Part shown: piece by piece, positions 1 through 7,844 of the stretch
Position numbering within the stretch: position 1 is the first letter of the stretch
How the letters are laid out: each line of letters opens with the position of its first letter
Assembly: GCA_900755685.1 (NCBI GenBank)
Contig: CAAEHI010000009.1
Coordinates: 1-40,404 of the forward strand
Direction of reading: 5' to 3'
From: an uncultured Collinsella sp.
Lineage (GTDB): Bacteria > Actinomycetota > Coriobacteriia > Coriobacteriales > Coriobacteriaceae
DNA length: 40,404 bases
Program-made: the position numbers and the translations under genes
Notes under the pieces: generated by a model
Database searches by the model: none
What the model saw: the letters and a program-made list of their open reading frames with translations, nothing else
What the model was told of the DNA's origin: nothing

Positions 1-900
1 CGTTTTATGCGCGGCGGCGCTATCGCAGCCGTTGCGGGGCTCAGCGTTATCGGGGCGGCGACCCATGGCTTTGGCATCCCCGACTACCTGGACGGCATCC
101 GCGGTTCGCTTGACGACTACACCTGGGATCAGCTGCAGGAGATTTCGCTCAAGATTAAGGCCGCCGAGACCCGTAGCGAGGCACGCGAGATTGCCAAGCG
201 CTATCACCTGCTCGATGCCGATGGGCGTATCCCCTATCCGTGTACCAAGCGTGTCACGCTCACCAACGGGCTGCAGGTTGGCGCGCAGCTTGCGGGCATC
301 CGCCACGATGAACTTCTGGACGGGACGGGCAAGGCCGGACTGACGTTTATGTTCGATGCGGGTATTGCCGAGCGCAACGCTGCGGCTGAACCGCCGAGCG
401 CCGGCTGGGCAGATTGCGAGCTGCGGGAATGGCTCAACGGCGACGGCCTTAAGCTGCTGCCCAACGAGTTGCGCGCACTCATCAAATCTGTCAAAAAGAT
501 CTCGAATAACGCTGGCGCCGCCAACAGTGCATCGTGTCTGAGCGAGTTGCCCGCAACCCTTTGGCTGCCCGCCATGGTCGAGCTGTGCGGTACGCAACCG
601 CCCGATTCGTTTGCCAAGGACTATCACTACCTGGCAGACATCTACAACGGCGAGGGCAAGGAGTATCAGCTCTTCCGCGAGCTCAAGGTGAGCCCGTATT
701 CCACGAACGAGACGATGGTCCGCCAGTGGAAGGGCAAGGACACCTGCTGGTGGGAGCGCACGGTGAGCCCCGACTCATCGGAGACCGAAGGCACGCTCTA
801 TTTGAATCGCGTTGGACACGACGGCGACGTCTTTACGTACGCAACGCCTGCGGACAAGCCAAACAAACGAACCTGTGTGATCCCCGGATTCTGTATCTAG
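1..900 (+). CDS. DUF6273-domain protein, 5' end outside the window
   Basis: The frame is open from the first base, and the ATG at 7 has no visible ribosome binding site, so the gene probably begins upstream. The visible 297 residues resemble DUF6273 proteins of gut Actinobacteria and Firmicutes. Seen: a stretch with a GW-x-D-CELREWLNGDGL pattern, where such proteins describe a Trp-Ala-x-Ser-x-Leu-Arg-x-Trp-Leu type core, followed by a SWWLR-like segment (TCWWERTVSP) and a C-terminal strand-rich part. The opening residues (GGAIAAVAGLSVIG) are small and hydrophobic and may be the end of a transmembrane anchor, which would fit an anchored surface protein. The family's biochemical function is unknown. 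It is followed at once by a cluster of 57-bp palindromes rather than by an obvious terminator. Confidence 0.6.
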   Translation, partial: RFMRGGAIAAVAGLSVIGAATHGFGIPDYLDGIRGSLDDYTWDQLQEISLKIKAAETRSEAREIAKRYHLLDADGRIPYPCTKRVTLTNGLQVGAQLAGIRHDELLDGTGKAGLTFMFDAGIAERNAAAEPPSAGWADCELREWLNGDGLKLLPNELRALIKSVKKISNNAGAANSASCLSELPATLWLPAMVELCGTQPPDSFAKDYHYLADIYNGEGKEYQLFRELKVSPYSTNETMVRQWKGKDTCWWERTVSPDSSETEGTLYLNRVGHDGDVFTYATPADKPNKRTCVIPGFCI

Positions 901-942
901 AGAGCGGGCGTCTTGCCGTGACGGGACCCCTCCCCGGCAATT

Positions 943-1079
943 GTCTCGATCTGTAACATCTAGCAGGCAAAACGGTTCCCAGATGTTACAGATTGAGACG
1001 TTAAGCTGTGGCTCGATGTAATGTCTAGATCTGTAACAGTTACTCGACAAAAACGGGTCTAGTTGTTACAAGTTGAGAT
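943..1079. repeat. Family A palindrome cluster 1 (two 57-bp units, 80-bp phase)
   Basis: Two 57-bp palindromic units lie at 943-999 and 1023-1079, starting 80 bp apart. Unit 1 has 19-nt arms (GTCTCGATCTGTAACATCT at 943-961, and its near-perfect complement at 981-999). Unit 2 is more decayed (GTCTAG at the left edge, TTACAAGTTGAGAT on the right). The central part reads AAAAC, the reverse-complement orientation of most other family A units in this window. Much of the 331-bp gene-free stretch 901-1231 is made of these units, a further half unit and the copA promoter. Confidence 0.85.
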
Positions 1080-1112
1080 GTTTGGCAGGGACGGTCCATC
1101 GGCCAACCATCC

Positions 1113-1128
1113 ATCCTCATCTGTAACG
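1113..1128. repeat. Family A half unit (left arm only)
   Basis: ATCCTCATCTGTAACG matches the left arm of family A (RTCTYRATCTGTAACA). No matching right arm follows; the copA promoter takes its place. It starts 90 bp after the previous unit, so the usual 80-81 bp phase is lost. This may be a unit truncated when copA was placed here, or a decayed copy. Confidence 0.55.
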
Positions 1129-1153
1129 AAATGTCATACATTTCTTTCTGTAC

Positions 1154-1182
1154 TGGACACCCCCAGGGGGTATGGGTGTATA
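1154..1182 (+). promoter_or_regulatory. copA promoter with CsoR-type operator in the spacer
   Basis: A -35-like TGGACA (1154-1159) and a -10-like TGTATA (1177-1182) are 17 bp apart. The spacer holds the perfect palindrome ACCCCCAGGGGGT (1159-1171) followed by ATGGGTGTATA. G-tract/C-tract palindromes of this kind are the known operators of CsoR copper repressors, and a csoR gene ends this operon. The inferred scheme is that apo-CsoR blocks the promoter and Cu(I) releases it. Confidence 0.75.
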
Positions 1183-1231
1183 GTATCGGCAGGTTAACAA
1201 TTCCAACACCGAACCACGGAAAGGAGCAGCC

Positions 1232-3574
1232 ATGGCTCAAGATAAGTTCGACGTGGGCGGCATGACATGCGCCGCCTGCCAGGCGCATGTGGACCGCGCC
1301 GTGAGCAAGCTCGACGGCGTCGAGAGCGTCGCGGTCAACCTGCTCGCCGGTTCCATGATGGTCGACTATGATCCCGCGCAGGTCTCCCCCGACGATATCT
1401 GCACCGCCGTCGACCGTGCCGGCTACTCGGCCTCGCCCGTCGATGCGGGCACCGGTGCCGCCGGCTCAAGCGGCAGCTCGCAGGCCAGGTCTGGCGTCAC
1501 CCATATGGAGTCGCCGACCAAAAAGTTGGAGGCCGCCGCCTCTGCCATGCGCACCCGCCTCATCATCTCGATCGTATTCCTCATCCCACTGTTCTACATA
1601 GGCATGGGGCACATGCTCGGCTGGCCGCTGCCCGGCATCTTCACGGACCACATCCACAGCATGACGCTCGCCCTCACCGAGCTCGTCTTGCTCATCCCCA
1701 TCGTCTATGTCAACGACGCGTACTTTATCAACGGGTTTAAATCGCTCGCGCACGGCGCACCCACCATGGACGCCCTTATTGCCGTGGGCGCCACCGCCTC
1801 CATCGCCTGGTCGCTCTACGCCATGTTCATCATGGCCGACCAATTAGCCGCGGGTCAGGTCCACGAGGCCATGATGACGAGCATGGACAATCTGTATTTT
1901 GAGAGTGCGGGCACGATCCTGTCGCTCGTTACCGTGGGCAAATACCTCGAGACGCGCAGCAAGTCAAAAACCGGCGGCGCCATCGAGGCGCTGATCGACC
2001 TGGCGCCCAAGACCGCGACCGTCGTGGCAGAGGACGGCAGCGAGGCCACCGTCGACGTCGACAGTATCCTTCCCGGCCAGGTCCTGCGCGTGCGCCCCGG
2101 CGAGTCCATCCCTGTCGATGGCGTGGTGCTCGAGGGCAGCTCGGCCGTGGACGAGAGCGCGCTCACCGGCGAGTCCATCCCCGTGGAAAAGACCGCCGGC
2201 GACACCGTCAACGCCGCCACTGTCAACCGCACCGGCTCGTTTGCCTTCCGTGCCACACGCGTGGGCGCCGACACGTCGCTCGCCAAGATTATCCAGCTCG
2301 TCGAGGACGCCAACGCCACCAAGGCGCCCATCGCCCGCATGGCCGACAAGGTCGCCGGCGTGTTCGTGCCCGTGGTATTCGTGATCTCGGCTGTGACCTT
2401 TGCGGCGTGGATGGCACTGACCGGCAGCATAAACGAGGCGCTCACCTCCGCCGTCGCTGTGCTGGTGATCAGCTGTCCGTGCGCATTGGGTCTGGCCACG
2501 CCCGTCGCCATTATGGTCGGCACCGGCAAGGGCGCCGAGATGGGCATTCTGTTCAAGAGCGCCGAGGCGCTGGAGAATCTGCGCAGCGTGGGCACCGTGG
2601 TGTTCGATAAGACGGGAACGGTCACTCGCGGCAAGCCTGCCGTGACCGATATCGTGGTAGCCACGCGCGCCGACGGATCGCCCGCCATGAGCGAAAAGGC
2701 GCTACTCAAGCTGGCCGCCGCGCTGGAGCGCTCAAGCGAACACCCGCTGGCCGAGGCGATTATGGCCGAGTGCGAGACGCGAGGGATTGTCGCGCGCGCC
2801 GTCGAGGACTTTGCCGCCGTGCCCGGGCGAGGCGTTACGGCGCGCGAGGGGCAAAACGCCATTGCCGCCGGCAATATGCGCCTGATGAACGAGCTGGGCG
2901 CGAAGGTGCCCGCGGGTCTTGCCGAACAGTTCGCCGCCGAGGGCAAGACGCCGCTGTTCTTTACCAAGAACGGCGAGCTCGCCGGCACCATTGCCGTGGC
3001 TGACGAGGTCAAGGAAACGAGTGCCGGAGCCATCGCCGCACTGCGCTCGCTTGGCGTCGACGTGCGCATGCTCACCGGCGACAACCGAGTCACCGCCGAA
3101 GCAATCGCCCGCCGCGTGGGGCTGAGCAGCGAACAGGTCATCGCCGACGTCCTCCCCGCCGACAAGGAGCACCACGTACGCGAGCTGCAGGATGCGGGCA
3201 GCAAGGTCGCCATGGTGGGCGACGGTATCAATGACTCCCCCGCCCTGGCGCGCGCCGACGTGGGCCTTGCTATCGGCACCGGCGCAGACATCGCCAAGGA
3301 GGGCGCCGACGTGGTACTCATGCGCAGCGACCTCATGGACGTCGCCCGTGCCATCGAGCTGTCGCGCGCCACAATTCGCAACATCAAGCAGGACCTGTTC
3401 TGGGCGCTGTTCTACAACGGCATCGGCATTCCGCTGGCGGCGGGCGTGTTCTTCCCCCTCACCGGTTGGCAGCTCTCGCCGATGTTTGGCGCCGCGGCCA
3501 TGAGCCTGTCGAGTGTCTGCGTCGTAAGCAATGCGCTGCGCTTAAAATCCTTTAAGCCAAAAGTGGCAAAATAG
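1232..3574 (+). CDS. copA: Copper-exporting P1B-type ATPase CopA
   Basis: This 780-residue inner-membrane ATPase should export Cu(I) from the cytoplasm. Seen in order: one N-terminal heavy-metal-associated domain with GMTCAAC at residues 10-16; membrane helices from about residue 107; actuator motif TGES at 312-315; the metal-site CPC in SCPCALG at 414-420; phosphorylation motif DKTGT with Asp459; SEHP at 502-505; MLTGDN; and GDGIND at 663-668. The last membrane segments carry YNGIG and MSLSSVCVVSNAL, the YN and MSS residues typical of Cu(I) pumps. The length is normal for the family. The start at 1232 follows GGAAAGGAGCAGCC, a good ribosome binding site. It is first in an operon with copZ and csoR and is controlled by the operator just upstream. 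Confidence 0.97.
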   Translation: MAQDKFDVGGMTCAACQAHVDRAVSKLDGVESVAVNLLAGSMMVDYDPAQVSPDDICTAVDRAGYSASPVDAGTGAAGSSGSSQARSGVTHMESPTKKLEAAASAMRTRLIISIVFLIPLFYIGMGHMLGWPLPGIFTDHIHSMTLALTELVLLIPIVYVNDAYFINGFKSLAHGAPTMDALIAVGATASIAWSLYAMFIMADQLAAGQVHEAMMTSMDNLYFESAGTILSLVTVGKYLETRSKSKTGGAIEALIDLAPKTATVVAEDGSEATVDVDSILPGQVLRVRPGESIPVDGVVLEGSSAVDESALTGESIPVEKTAGDTVNAATVNRTGSFAFRATRVGADTSLAKIIQLVEDANATKAPIARMADKVAGVFVPVVFVISAVTFAAWMALTGSINEALTSAVAVLVISCPCALGLATPVAIMVGTGKGAEMGILFKSAEALENLRSVGTVVFDKTGTVTRGKPAVTDIVVATRADGSPAMSEKALLKLAAALERSSEHPLAEAIMAECETRGIVARAVEDFAAVPGRGVTAREGQNAIAAGNMRLMNELGAKVPAGLAEQFAAEGKTPLFFTKNGELAGTIAVADEVKETSAGAIAALRSLGVDVRMLTGDNRVTAEAIARRVGLSSEQVIADVLPADKEHHVRELQDAGSKVAMVGDGINDSPALARADVGLAIGTGADIAKEGADVVLMRSDLMDVARAIELSRATIRNIKQDLFWALFYNGIGIPLAAGVFFPLTGWQLSPMFGAAAMSLSSVCVVSNALRLKSFKPKVAK

Positions 3575-3606
3575 GCTCACCATTAAGTCCATCTAGAACG
3601 GGTTTT

Positions 3607-3692
3607 CCAGACGCCCGAGATTGACCCGAAAGAGGAGCGACGCGCACTTTGGTACGCGAGCGACGGCTTGAAGGTCAAGGTCGGGTGCCTGG
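3607..3692 (+). ncRNA. Candidate structured RNA element between copA and copZ
   Basis: A long helix can be drawn in the 147-bp gap. CCAG (3607-3610), CG, CCCGA (3614-3618), an internal loop GATT, then GACC (3623-3626) pair with GGTC (3673-3676), loop AAGG, TCGGG (3681-3685), TG and CTGG (3689-3692). That gives about 15 pairs with a symmetric 4x4 internal loop. The 46-nt interior contains CGCG segments that can form a second small hairpin. No known riboswitch consensus is recognised. It could be an mRNA processing or stability element that sets copZ levels, or one more intergenic palindrome. Only the base pairing is seen; the function is not. Confidence 0.35.
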
Positions 3693-3721
3693 GAAAGCCG
3701 ACACAACAGGGAGGAATACCC

Positions 3722-3943
3722 ATGCGTTACACAATCAAGACTTCCGGCCTCATGTGCGGCCATTGCGACGCCACCGTCGAGACGGCGTTGCTCAACGTGG
3801 CCGGCGTGACCGACGCCGACGCCGATCACGAGACCCAGACCGTCCAGGTGGAGTGCGCCGACACCGTGACCGTCGAGCAGCTCACCGACGCTGTCGAGGG
3901 CGCCGGCGAGAAGTTCCACGCCCTTTCGGTGACCGCCGCATAG
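3722..3943 (+). CDS. copZ: CopZ-like copper chaperone (heavy-metal-associated domain)
   Basis: A 73-residue single-domain protein with a ferredoxin-like heavy-metal-associated fold. The metal site is GLMCGHC near residues 9-15, with Cys12 and Cys15 binding the metal. Homologues carry Cu(I) to the CopA pump and to CsoR-type sensors. The start ATG follows AGGGAGGAATACCC; the frame is open further upstream but without a suitable start. It lies between copA and csoR on the same strand, which supports a copper chaperone role over other HMA-domain functions. Acidic residues are frequent (Asp and Glu), as in other small cytoplasmic chaperones. Confidence 0.9.
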   Translation: MRYTIKTSGLMCGHCDATVETALLNVAGVTDADADHETQTVQVECADTVTVEQLTDAVEGAGEKFHALSVTAA

Positions 3944-3969
3944 CAGTCGCTGCCTACTGAATCCTCAGA

Positions 3970-4036
3970 AGTTGCGGTGAAATACGGACTGTTGTGCCGC
4001 CCTAGGCCTTTAAACGGTCCGTATTTCACCGCAACT
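3970..4036. repeat. Family B 67-bp palindrome, copy 1
   Basis: The left arm AGTTGCGGTGAAATACGGAC (3970-3989) is exactly complementary to the right arm at 4017-4036, with a 27-nt loop. The same palindrome with a different loop occurs at 18178-18244, also exactly 67 bp. Here it sits inside the copper operon between copZ and csoR, so it would form a 20-bp hairpin in that mRNA. Confidence 0.85.
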
Positions 4037-4078
4037 GACGGGGACATCCGGAAGATCGACCAGAAACGAGGACCCGAC

Positions 4079-4351
4079 ATGATGGCAGACCATAAATCGG
4101 TGACCCGCATGCTCAAGACGGCACGCGGCCAGATCGACGGCATCTTGCGGATGGTCGAGGAGGACCGTTACTGCGTCGATATTTCCACGCAGCTCATGGC
4201 AACGCAGGCGCTCCTCGCGCGCATTAACGCCGACGTGCTCAAGGCGCATATCGAGGGCTGCGTGACTTCGGCAATCGAATCGGGCGACGAAGACCTCAAA
4301 GCCGCCAAGCTCGCCGAAATCGAACGCGTCGTCGACAAGCTCTCCAAGTAA
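4079..4351 (+). CDS. csoR: CsoR-family copper-sensing repressor
   Basis: A 90-residue all-helical DUF156/CsoR-family repressor. The three Cu(I) ligands of the family are present as Cys32, His57 and Cys61 (RYCVDIS and AHIEGC), the arrangement of copper sensors rather than formaldehyde (FrmR) or nickel (RcnR) sensors, which differ in these positions. The start at 4079 follows ACGAGGA; a longer open frame upstream covers the family B hairpin and is unlikely to be translated. Third gene of the copper operon. The expected target is the C/G-tract palindrome at 1159-1171, giving autoregulation. Confidence 0.93.
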   Translation: MMADHKSVTRMLKTARGQIDGILRMVEEDRYCVDISTQLMATQALLARINADVLKAHIEGCVTSAIESGDEDLKAAKLAEIERVVDKLSK

Positions 4352-4361
4352 TAGGGGCATT

Positions 4362-4442
4362 GGGGACAGATTTCTTTGCACCGTCTTGGTATTCCGGGGA
4401 CAGGTATGTTTGCACCACATTGGTGCAGATTAACCTGTCCCC
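4362..4442. repeat. Family C GGGGACAG repeat: partial unit plus 47-bp hairpin
   Basis: A partial unit GGGGACAGATTTCTTTGCAC (from 4362) is followed by a full hairpin. Arm 4396-4417 (GGGGACAGGTATGTTTGCAC, then CA) and arm 4421-4442 are complementary except for a few central positions, with a CAT loop. It closes the copper operon but has no T-run, so it is not a classical terminator. Related copies lie at 27193 and 39367. Confidence 0.75.
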
Positions 4443-4497
4443 CTTGCTCTAAATCGGGTATAAAGGCGTGCAGCATATCGAACGAAAGGCAATTTGC

Positions 4498-4971
4498 ATG
4501 AATGACTTTATGAAGGGTCGCAATGGTGCCGATGAACTCACCATCGTGATGGGTTTTGCCGGCATCGTCATCGCGATGATCGGATCGATAGCCCGCATCC
4601 AGTGGCTCAGCTGGATTGCCATCGCCGTAATCGTGATTGGCGTGCTGCGCGGCCTGTCCAAAAATATCGACGCACGTCACAAGGAGAACGAGACCTTTGT
4701 CGCCGCGACTGCAAACGTACCCGGCTTGGGCAAGTTTGTAGCTAGCTTGGGCGGCGGAGCTGCAGCGGCCAACGCCTCGCGCGCAGCCGGTACTAGCAAG
4801 GAAGACTTTGAACGTGCCAAGCGCACAGCCAAGAAGATGTGGAAGGGCCGCAAGACCACGGCCTATCTTAAGTGCCCCAACTGCGGCCAGATGCTCTCCG
4901 TTCCCAAGGGCAAAGGCAAGATCCGCGTCACCTGCCCCAAGTGCCATGCCAAGATGGAGACGCGCTCATAG
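4498..4971 (+). CDS. Small membrane protein with C-terminal zinc ribbon
   Basis: A protein of 157 residues of no recognised named family. Residues about 14-52 form two closely spaced hydrophobic segments (IVMGFAGIVIAMIG and SWIAIAVIVIGVL), followed by a basic stretch, a Gly/Ala-rich linker (LGGGAAAANASRAAG) and a lysine-rich segment. The C-terminus holds a two-CPxC zinc ribbon: CPNCGQ, then CPKCHAKM. Similar small proteins with two helices and a terminal zinc ribbon are common in Coriobacteriia and Firmicutes; their role is unknown. The start at 4498 follows GAAAGG at a suitable distance; an in-frame ATG 30 bp upstream has no ribosome binding site. It has its own terminator directly downstream. 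Confidence 0.75.
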   Translation: MNDFMKGRNGADELTIVMGFAGIVIAMIGSIARIQWLSWIAIAVIVIGVLRGLSKNIDARHKENETFVAATANVPGLGKFVASLGGGAAAANASRAAGTSKEDFERAKRTAKKMWKGRKTTAYLKCPNCGQMLSVPKGKGKIRVTCPKCHAKMETRS

Positions 4972-4993
4972 CTGCCATACTATGGGACAAATA

Positions 4994-5026
4994 AAAGCCG
5001 AGGCTTCGCACTGGGACCTCGGCTTT
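4994..5026 (+). terminator. Intrinsic terminator after the zinc-ribbon gene
   Basis: AAAGCCGAGG (4994-5003) pairs perfectly with CCTCGGCTTT (5017-5026) around a 13-nt loop and runs into TTCT. The A-run on the other side also lets it act on the reverse strand, so it may be shared with the convergent amidohydrolase gene. Confidence 0.85.
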
Positions 5027-5078
5027 TTCTGATTATGACAAAAGGATTGTCCCTTTGTCGCATCGCCATATCGCGCGC

Positions 5079-6449
5079 TTACGCCACGCCATCGCGGGCA
5101 AGCTCCTCGGCCAACGCCTCGGCAGGCATGGCCATAATCGCGTCGAGCTCGGCGTCCACCTCGGGAATACGCTTCACCTTGAGCTTGCGCACCAGATCAC
5201 CGCGACACATCACGTGCGTCGGATCACGCAGTGCGCACAGGTCATCGAGCGGGTTCTCGCGCGTCACCAGAATATCGGCGGCCTTGCCGCACTCGATTGT
5301 GCCGGTCTCGCCGCCCAGCCCCAGCAGCTCGGCATTGACCTGCGTGGCCGTATGCAGCGCGAAAGCGTTGCCCACGCCGACATACTTGGCAAAATAGGCC
5401 ACCTCACGCCACATGTCGTACTGCGTCACGAACGGGCAGCTCGAGTCCGTGCCAAGGCCCACCTTAACGCCAGCTTCCAGTGCGGCACGGGCGCTCTCGA
5501 TGATGCCCGAGCACACGATGTCACCGTTCTTCTTTTGTGTATCGGTCGAATGGGTCTTTTCCGGGTCGAGCAATACAAACGGCAGCGCCGGGCTGATAGT
5601 GCAGGTAACGCTGGGCGCACGCCCCTCGAGCTGCGTGCCCGCGGCGCCGCGGTACAGTTCCAAGATCTCGGGAGTCATCGGGGCACCGTGCTCGATCGTA
5701 TCGACGCCGGCCTCAAGCGCGGCCTTCACGCCTTCGGTGCTCTCGACATGAGCCATAACCGGCAGGCCCACCTCGTGCGCCGCCTTGCACGCCGCCGCGG
5801 CAACCTCGACCGGCATACGCAGCACACCCGGCTCGCCCACCTCGGTAGCGTCGAACACGCCGCCCGTCACGAACAGCTTGATGACGTCGGCACCGCGCGC
5901 ATACAGGTCGCGCACCTGTTCGGCTGCCTCGGCGGGACTGTTGGCCACCTGGGCGAACAAACCCGCACCATGGCCGCCCGGCACCGTGACACCCGTTCCC
6001 GGCGCCACCAGGCGAGGACCTTGATACTTGCCGGCATCGATAGCATCGCGCACGGCAAGATCGGCAAACAGCGGGTCGCCCGCGCCGCGCACCGTGGTCA
6101 CGCCACTTGCCAGTTGTTGTTGGGCGCTGCCCTTAAGAATATGGCGCACGATGGCGCGCCCCACGGGATTATCGAGCTTCTTCATCAGCGCGCCCGCATC
6201 GCCCGCCGAAACCGGCTTGCCCGAACCGCACAGATGCACATGCATATTGATGAGGCCTGGCATGAGATACGCACCTGCCAGGTCGATAACCTCGGCACCC
6301 GCAGGCGCCTGCGCCACAGCACTCGGCCCCATCCACGTGATGACACCGCGCTCAACGGCCACGGCCATATCGGGCTGCGGCTCCATATGTTTCGAGCCAT
6401 CCAGGACGGTCGCATTGATAAACAACGTGGAACGATCGGCAGACGCCAT
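5079..6449 (-). CDS. Amidohydrolase, imidazolonepropionase-like family
   Basis: A 456-residue metal-dependent hydrolase of the amidohydrolase superfamily. Metal-site motifs are visible: HVH (His70 and His72) in GLINMHVHLCG, a candidate carboxylated lysine in ADVIKLFVTGG, HVES, IEHGAP, and the aspartate in GLGTDSSCP. The N-terminal strand-rich part and the closing KAADILVTRENPL segment are also typical. The nearest described relatives are imidazolonepropionase-like enzymes that cleave Xaa-Pro or other N-acyl substrates. The substrate cannot be read from the sequence, and no histidine-degradation genes are nearby. The start at 6449 is preceded by GGGGGAGGAGCTCGAT; an ATG 33 bp upstream lacks such a site. 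It stands alone, with a family A palindrome pair upstream. Confidence 0.85.
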   Translation of the reverse strand: MASADRSTLFINATVLDGSKHMEPQPDMAVAVERGVITWMGPSAVAQAPAGAEVIDLAGAYLMPGLINMHVHLCGSGKPVSAGDAGALMKKLDNPVGRAIVRHILKGSAQQQLASGVTTVRGAGDPLFADLAVRDAIDAGKYQGPRLVAPGTGVTVPGGHGAGLFAQVANSPAEAAEQVRDLYARGADVIKLFVTGGVFDATEVGEPGVLRMPVEVAAAACKAAHEVGLPVMAHVESTEGVKAALEAGVDTIEHGAPMTPEILELYRGAAGTQLEGRAPSVTCTISPALPFVLLDPEKTHSTDTQKKNGDIVCSGIIESARAALEAGVKVGLGTDSSCPFVTQYDMWREVAYFAKYVGVGNAFALHTATQVNAELLGLGGETGTIECGKAADILVTRENPLDDLCALRDPTHVMCRGDLVRKLKVKRIPEVDAELDAIMAMPAEALAEELARDGVA

Positions 6450-6601
6450 ATCGAGCTCCTCCCCCTCAGAAAACTTGAACATCTGTCAATTATTATCCAG
6501 CGCGGCAGGATTGCTGCGGACATATCGGTTAACGGAGGGAAGAGGGGATGTGGGGGGGGACGGAATACGTTGCAGCCCCACCCCAGCAACATCAGGGGAA
6601 T

Positions 6602-6739
6602 GTCTCGATCTGTAACAGGTACAGGGTTATTGGGCCCCTTGATGTTACAGATCAAGACATTCGGTCGACGTTTCACCGGTTTGTCTCGATCTGTAACAAT
6701 TACGAACTCAAACAACTTCTAAACGTTACAGATCGAGAC
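6602..6739. repeat. Family A palindrome cluster 2 (two 57-bp units, 81-bp phase)
   Basis: Units lie at 6602-6658 and 6683-6739. The left arms read GTCTCGATCTGTAACA and the right arms TGTTACAGATCAAGAC and CGTTACAGATCGAGAC. The two units have opposite orientation by their loop signature (TTATTGG versus CAAAC). The cluster fills most of the gap between the amidohydrolase start (6449) and the DUF559/Vsr-like gene stop (6748), and ends 8 bp from that stop codon. The remaining part, 6450-6601, holds a G-rich stretch and no gene. Confidence 0.88.
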
Positions 6740-6747
6740 AAAACCTC

Positions 6748-7818
6748 TCAGCGCCCATACCACTGGCGTCTCCATTCCTCAGCCAGATCGGCCCGCTGTT
6801 GAATTCCCGCCAGTCTCATCTTTTCAGCCAGCTTCCCCGGGTTCTTGAGTTCATCAAACGTAAACCGAAGCACCTTGTGCCCGAGCATCGTCAGATGAGA
6901 CTCTCGCTGACGTTCTGCCACGAATGGGTCGACCGACCCCCGATCCCCACCATCCTGCAGGGTATACTTTCCCTTCCCGTCGAGCTCGCCGATGACACAC
7001 GTCCCGTTCTCGAGCCGCCAAAAATAGTCGACGCGAAACACCTGGCTCGAATCGAGCGGGTCGCGAAACTCCACCTGCAGCTCCGGAACCGGAAAGCCGT
7101 ACGCAATAAAGAACGCTCGGAACCGAGACTCGCCGCCGTTTTCGGACAGCCCGTCCGCATACGACGCAATCACCTGTGCCCTGCGATGCCCTCGCCTGCC
7201 CTCGCAATCGGCGCGGAGGCGCTCGCACAAATCCCAACGTGATACGCCTTTCGCCCGCAGTGCAGAATCGGCAATCGCCAACCCGTACGAAAACGGCGCA
7301 CGCAGCAAGCAATCCTCCACCGTGTGCCAAAACGACGTCACCCGCACGCCATCAACACGCTCGAGCGCGCCCGCCATCTGCGGACGCAACAACCTGCACC
7401 CACTGCTCAACGTCACCGAACAACCCGTCTTAACAAGAAAACGCGGCCCGAGCAGGTCATTCGGCACCTCCAGACCCCACAAAAGTGCCGCGTCATAACC
7501 CCAAAACGCCCAATCGGGATGAAACACCGCAAGCCCTTTAATAGTCCTCAGCGCTCGCTCCGCCGGCGTCAATGCATCCCAATCATGCTGAAAACAGAAC
7601 AGGTACGGCTCGGGCTCCGCGATATCGTCGGTTCCAACATGGCGTCGCAGCCACATGAGCTCGGTATTGTCATGCGTTGCGAGCAGCGCACCTTGCTCGG
7701 TCGCCTCCGTGAGCCGCGCGAGCATCCTGTTCCGCGCCAACGTGTTGCGAGTCGTATGCTTGTGTTTGAGAACGGTATTAGACACTTCCATCACCACCAC
7801 GTCAGACAAATGGGCCAT
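6748..7818 (-). CDS. DUF559/Vsr-like nuclease-domain protein with AbiEi-like N-terminal region
   Basis: A 356-residue protein. The C-terminal third looks like a PD-(D/E)xK / Vsr-type nuclease of the DUF559 kind: an early glutamate in GGESRFRAF, the strand FRVDYFW, the active-site-like GELDGKGKY, then an ERQRESHLTMLGHKVLRFTFDEL segment. The N-terminal part resembles AbiEi-type antitoxin-like proteins of Actinobacteria (SGCRLLRPQ, TVEDCLLRAPFSYGLAIADSAL, a basic GRRGHRRA stretch). Such proteins are widespread orphans of unproven function. I chose ATG 7818 because GCGGAGG lies just upstream; a TTG at 7842 would overlap that site. Family A clusters bracket the gene, 8 bp after the stop and 26 bp before the start. 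Confidence 0.72.
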   Translation of the reverse strand: MAHLSDVVVMEVSNTVLKHKHTTRNTLARNRMLARLTEATEQGALLATHDNTELMWLRRHVGTDDIAEPEPYLFCFQHDWDALTPAERALRTIKGLAVFHPDWAFWGYDAALLWGLEVPNDLLGPRFLVKTGCSVTLSSGCRLLRPQMAGALERVDGVRVTSFWHTVEDCLLRAPFSYGLAIADSALRAKGVSRWDLCERLRADCEGRRGHRRAQVIASYADGLSENGGESRFRAFFIAYGFPVPELQVEFRDPLDSSQVFRVDYFWRLENGTCVIGELDGKGKYTLQDGGDRGSVDPFVAERQRESHLTMLGHKVLRFTFDELKNPGKLAEKMRLAGIQQRADLAEEWRRQWYGR

Positions 7819-7844
7819 CGTCGCCGTTGCCTCCGCTGACAAAT

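Noticed and set aside
1855..3387. A 510-codon minus-strand frame inside copA
   Set aside because: Ser/Ala/Thr-rich mirror of copA without any domain; copA is complete in the opposite strand.
5055..6722. A 555-codon plus-strand frame opposite the amidohydrolase
   Set aside because: Rich in Arg, His and Ala, no motif, antisense to a gene with intact metal-site motifs; it also runs into a family A unit.
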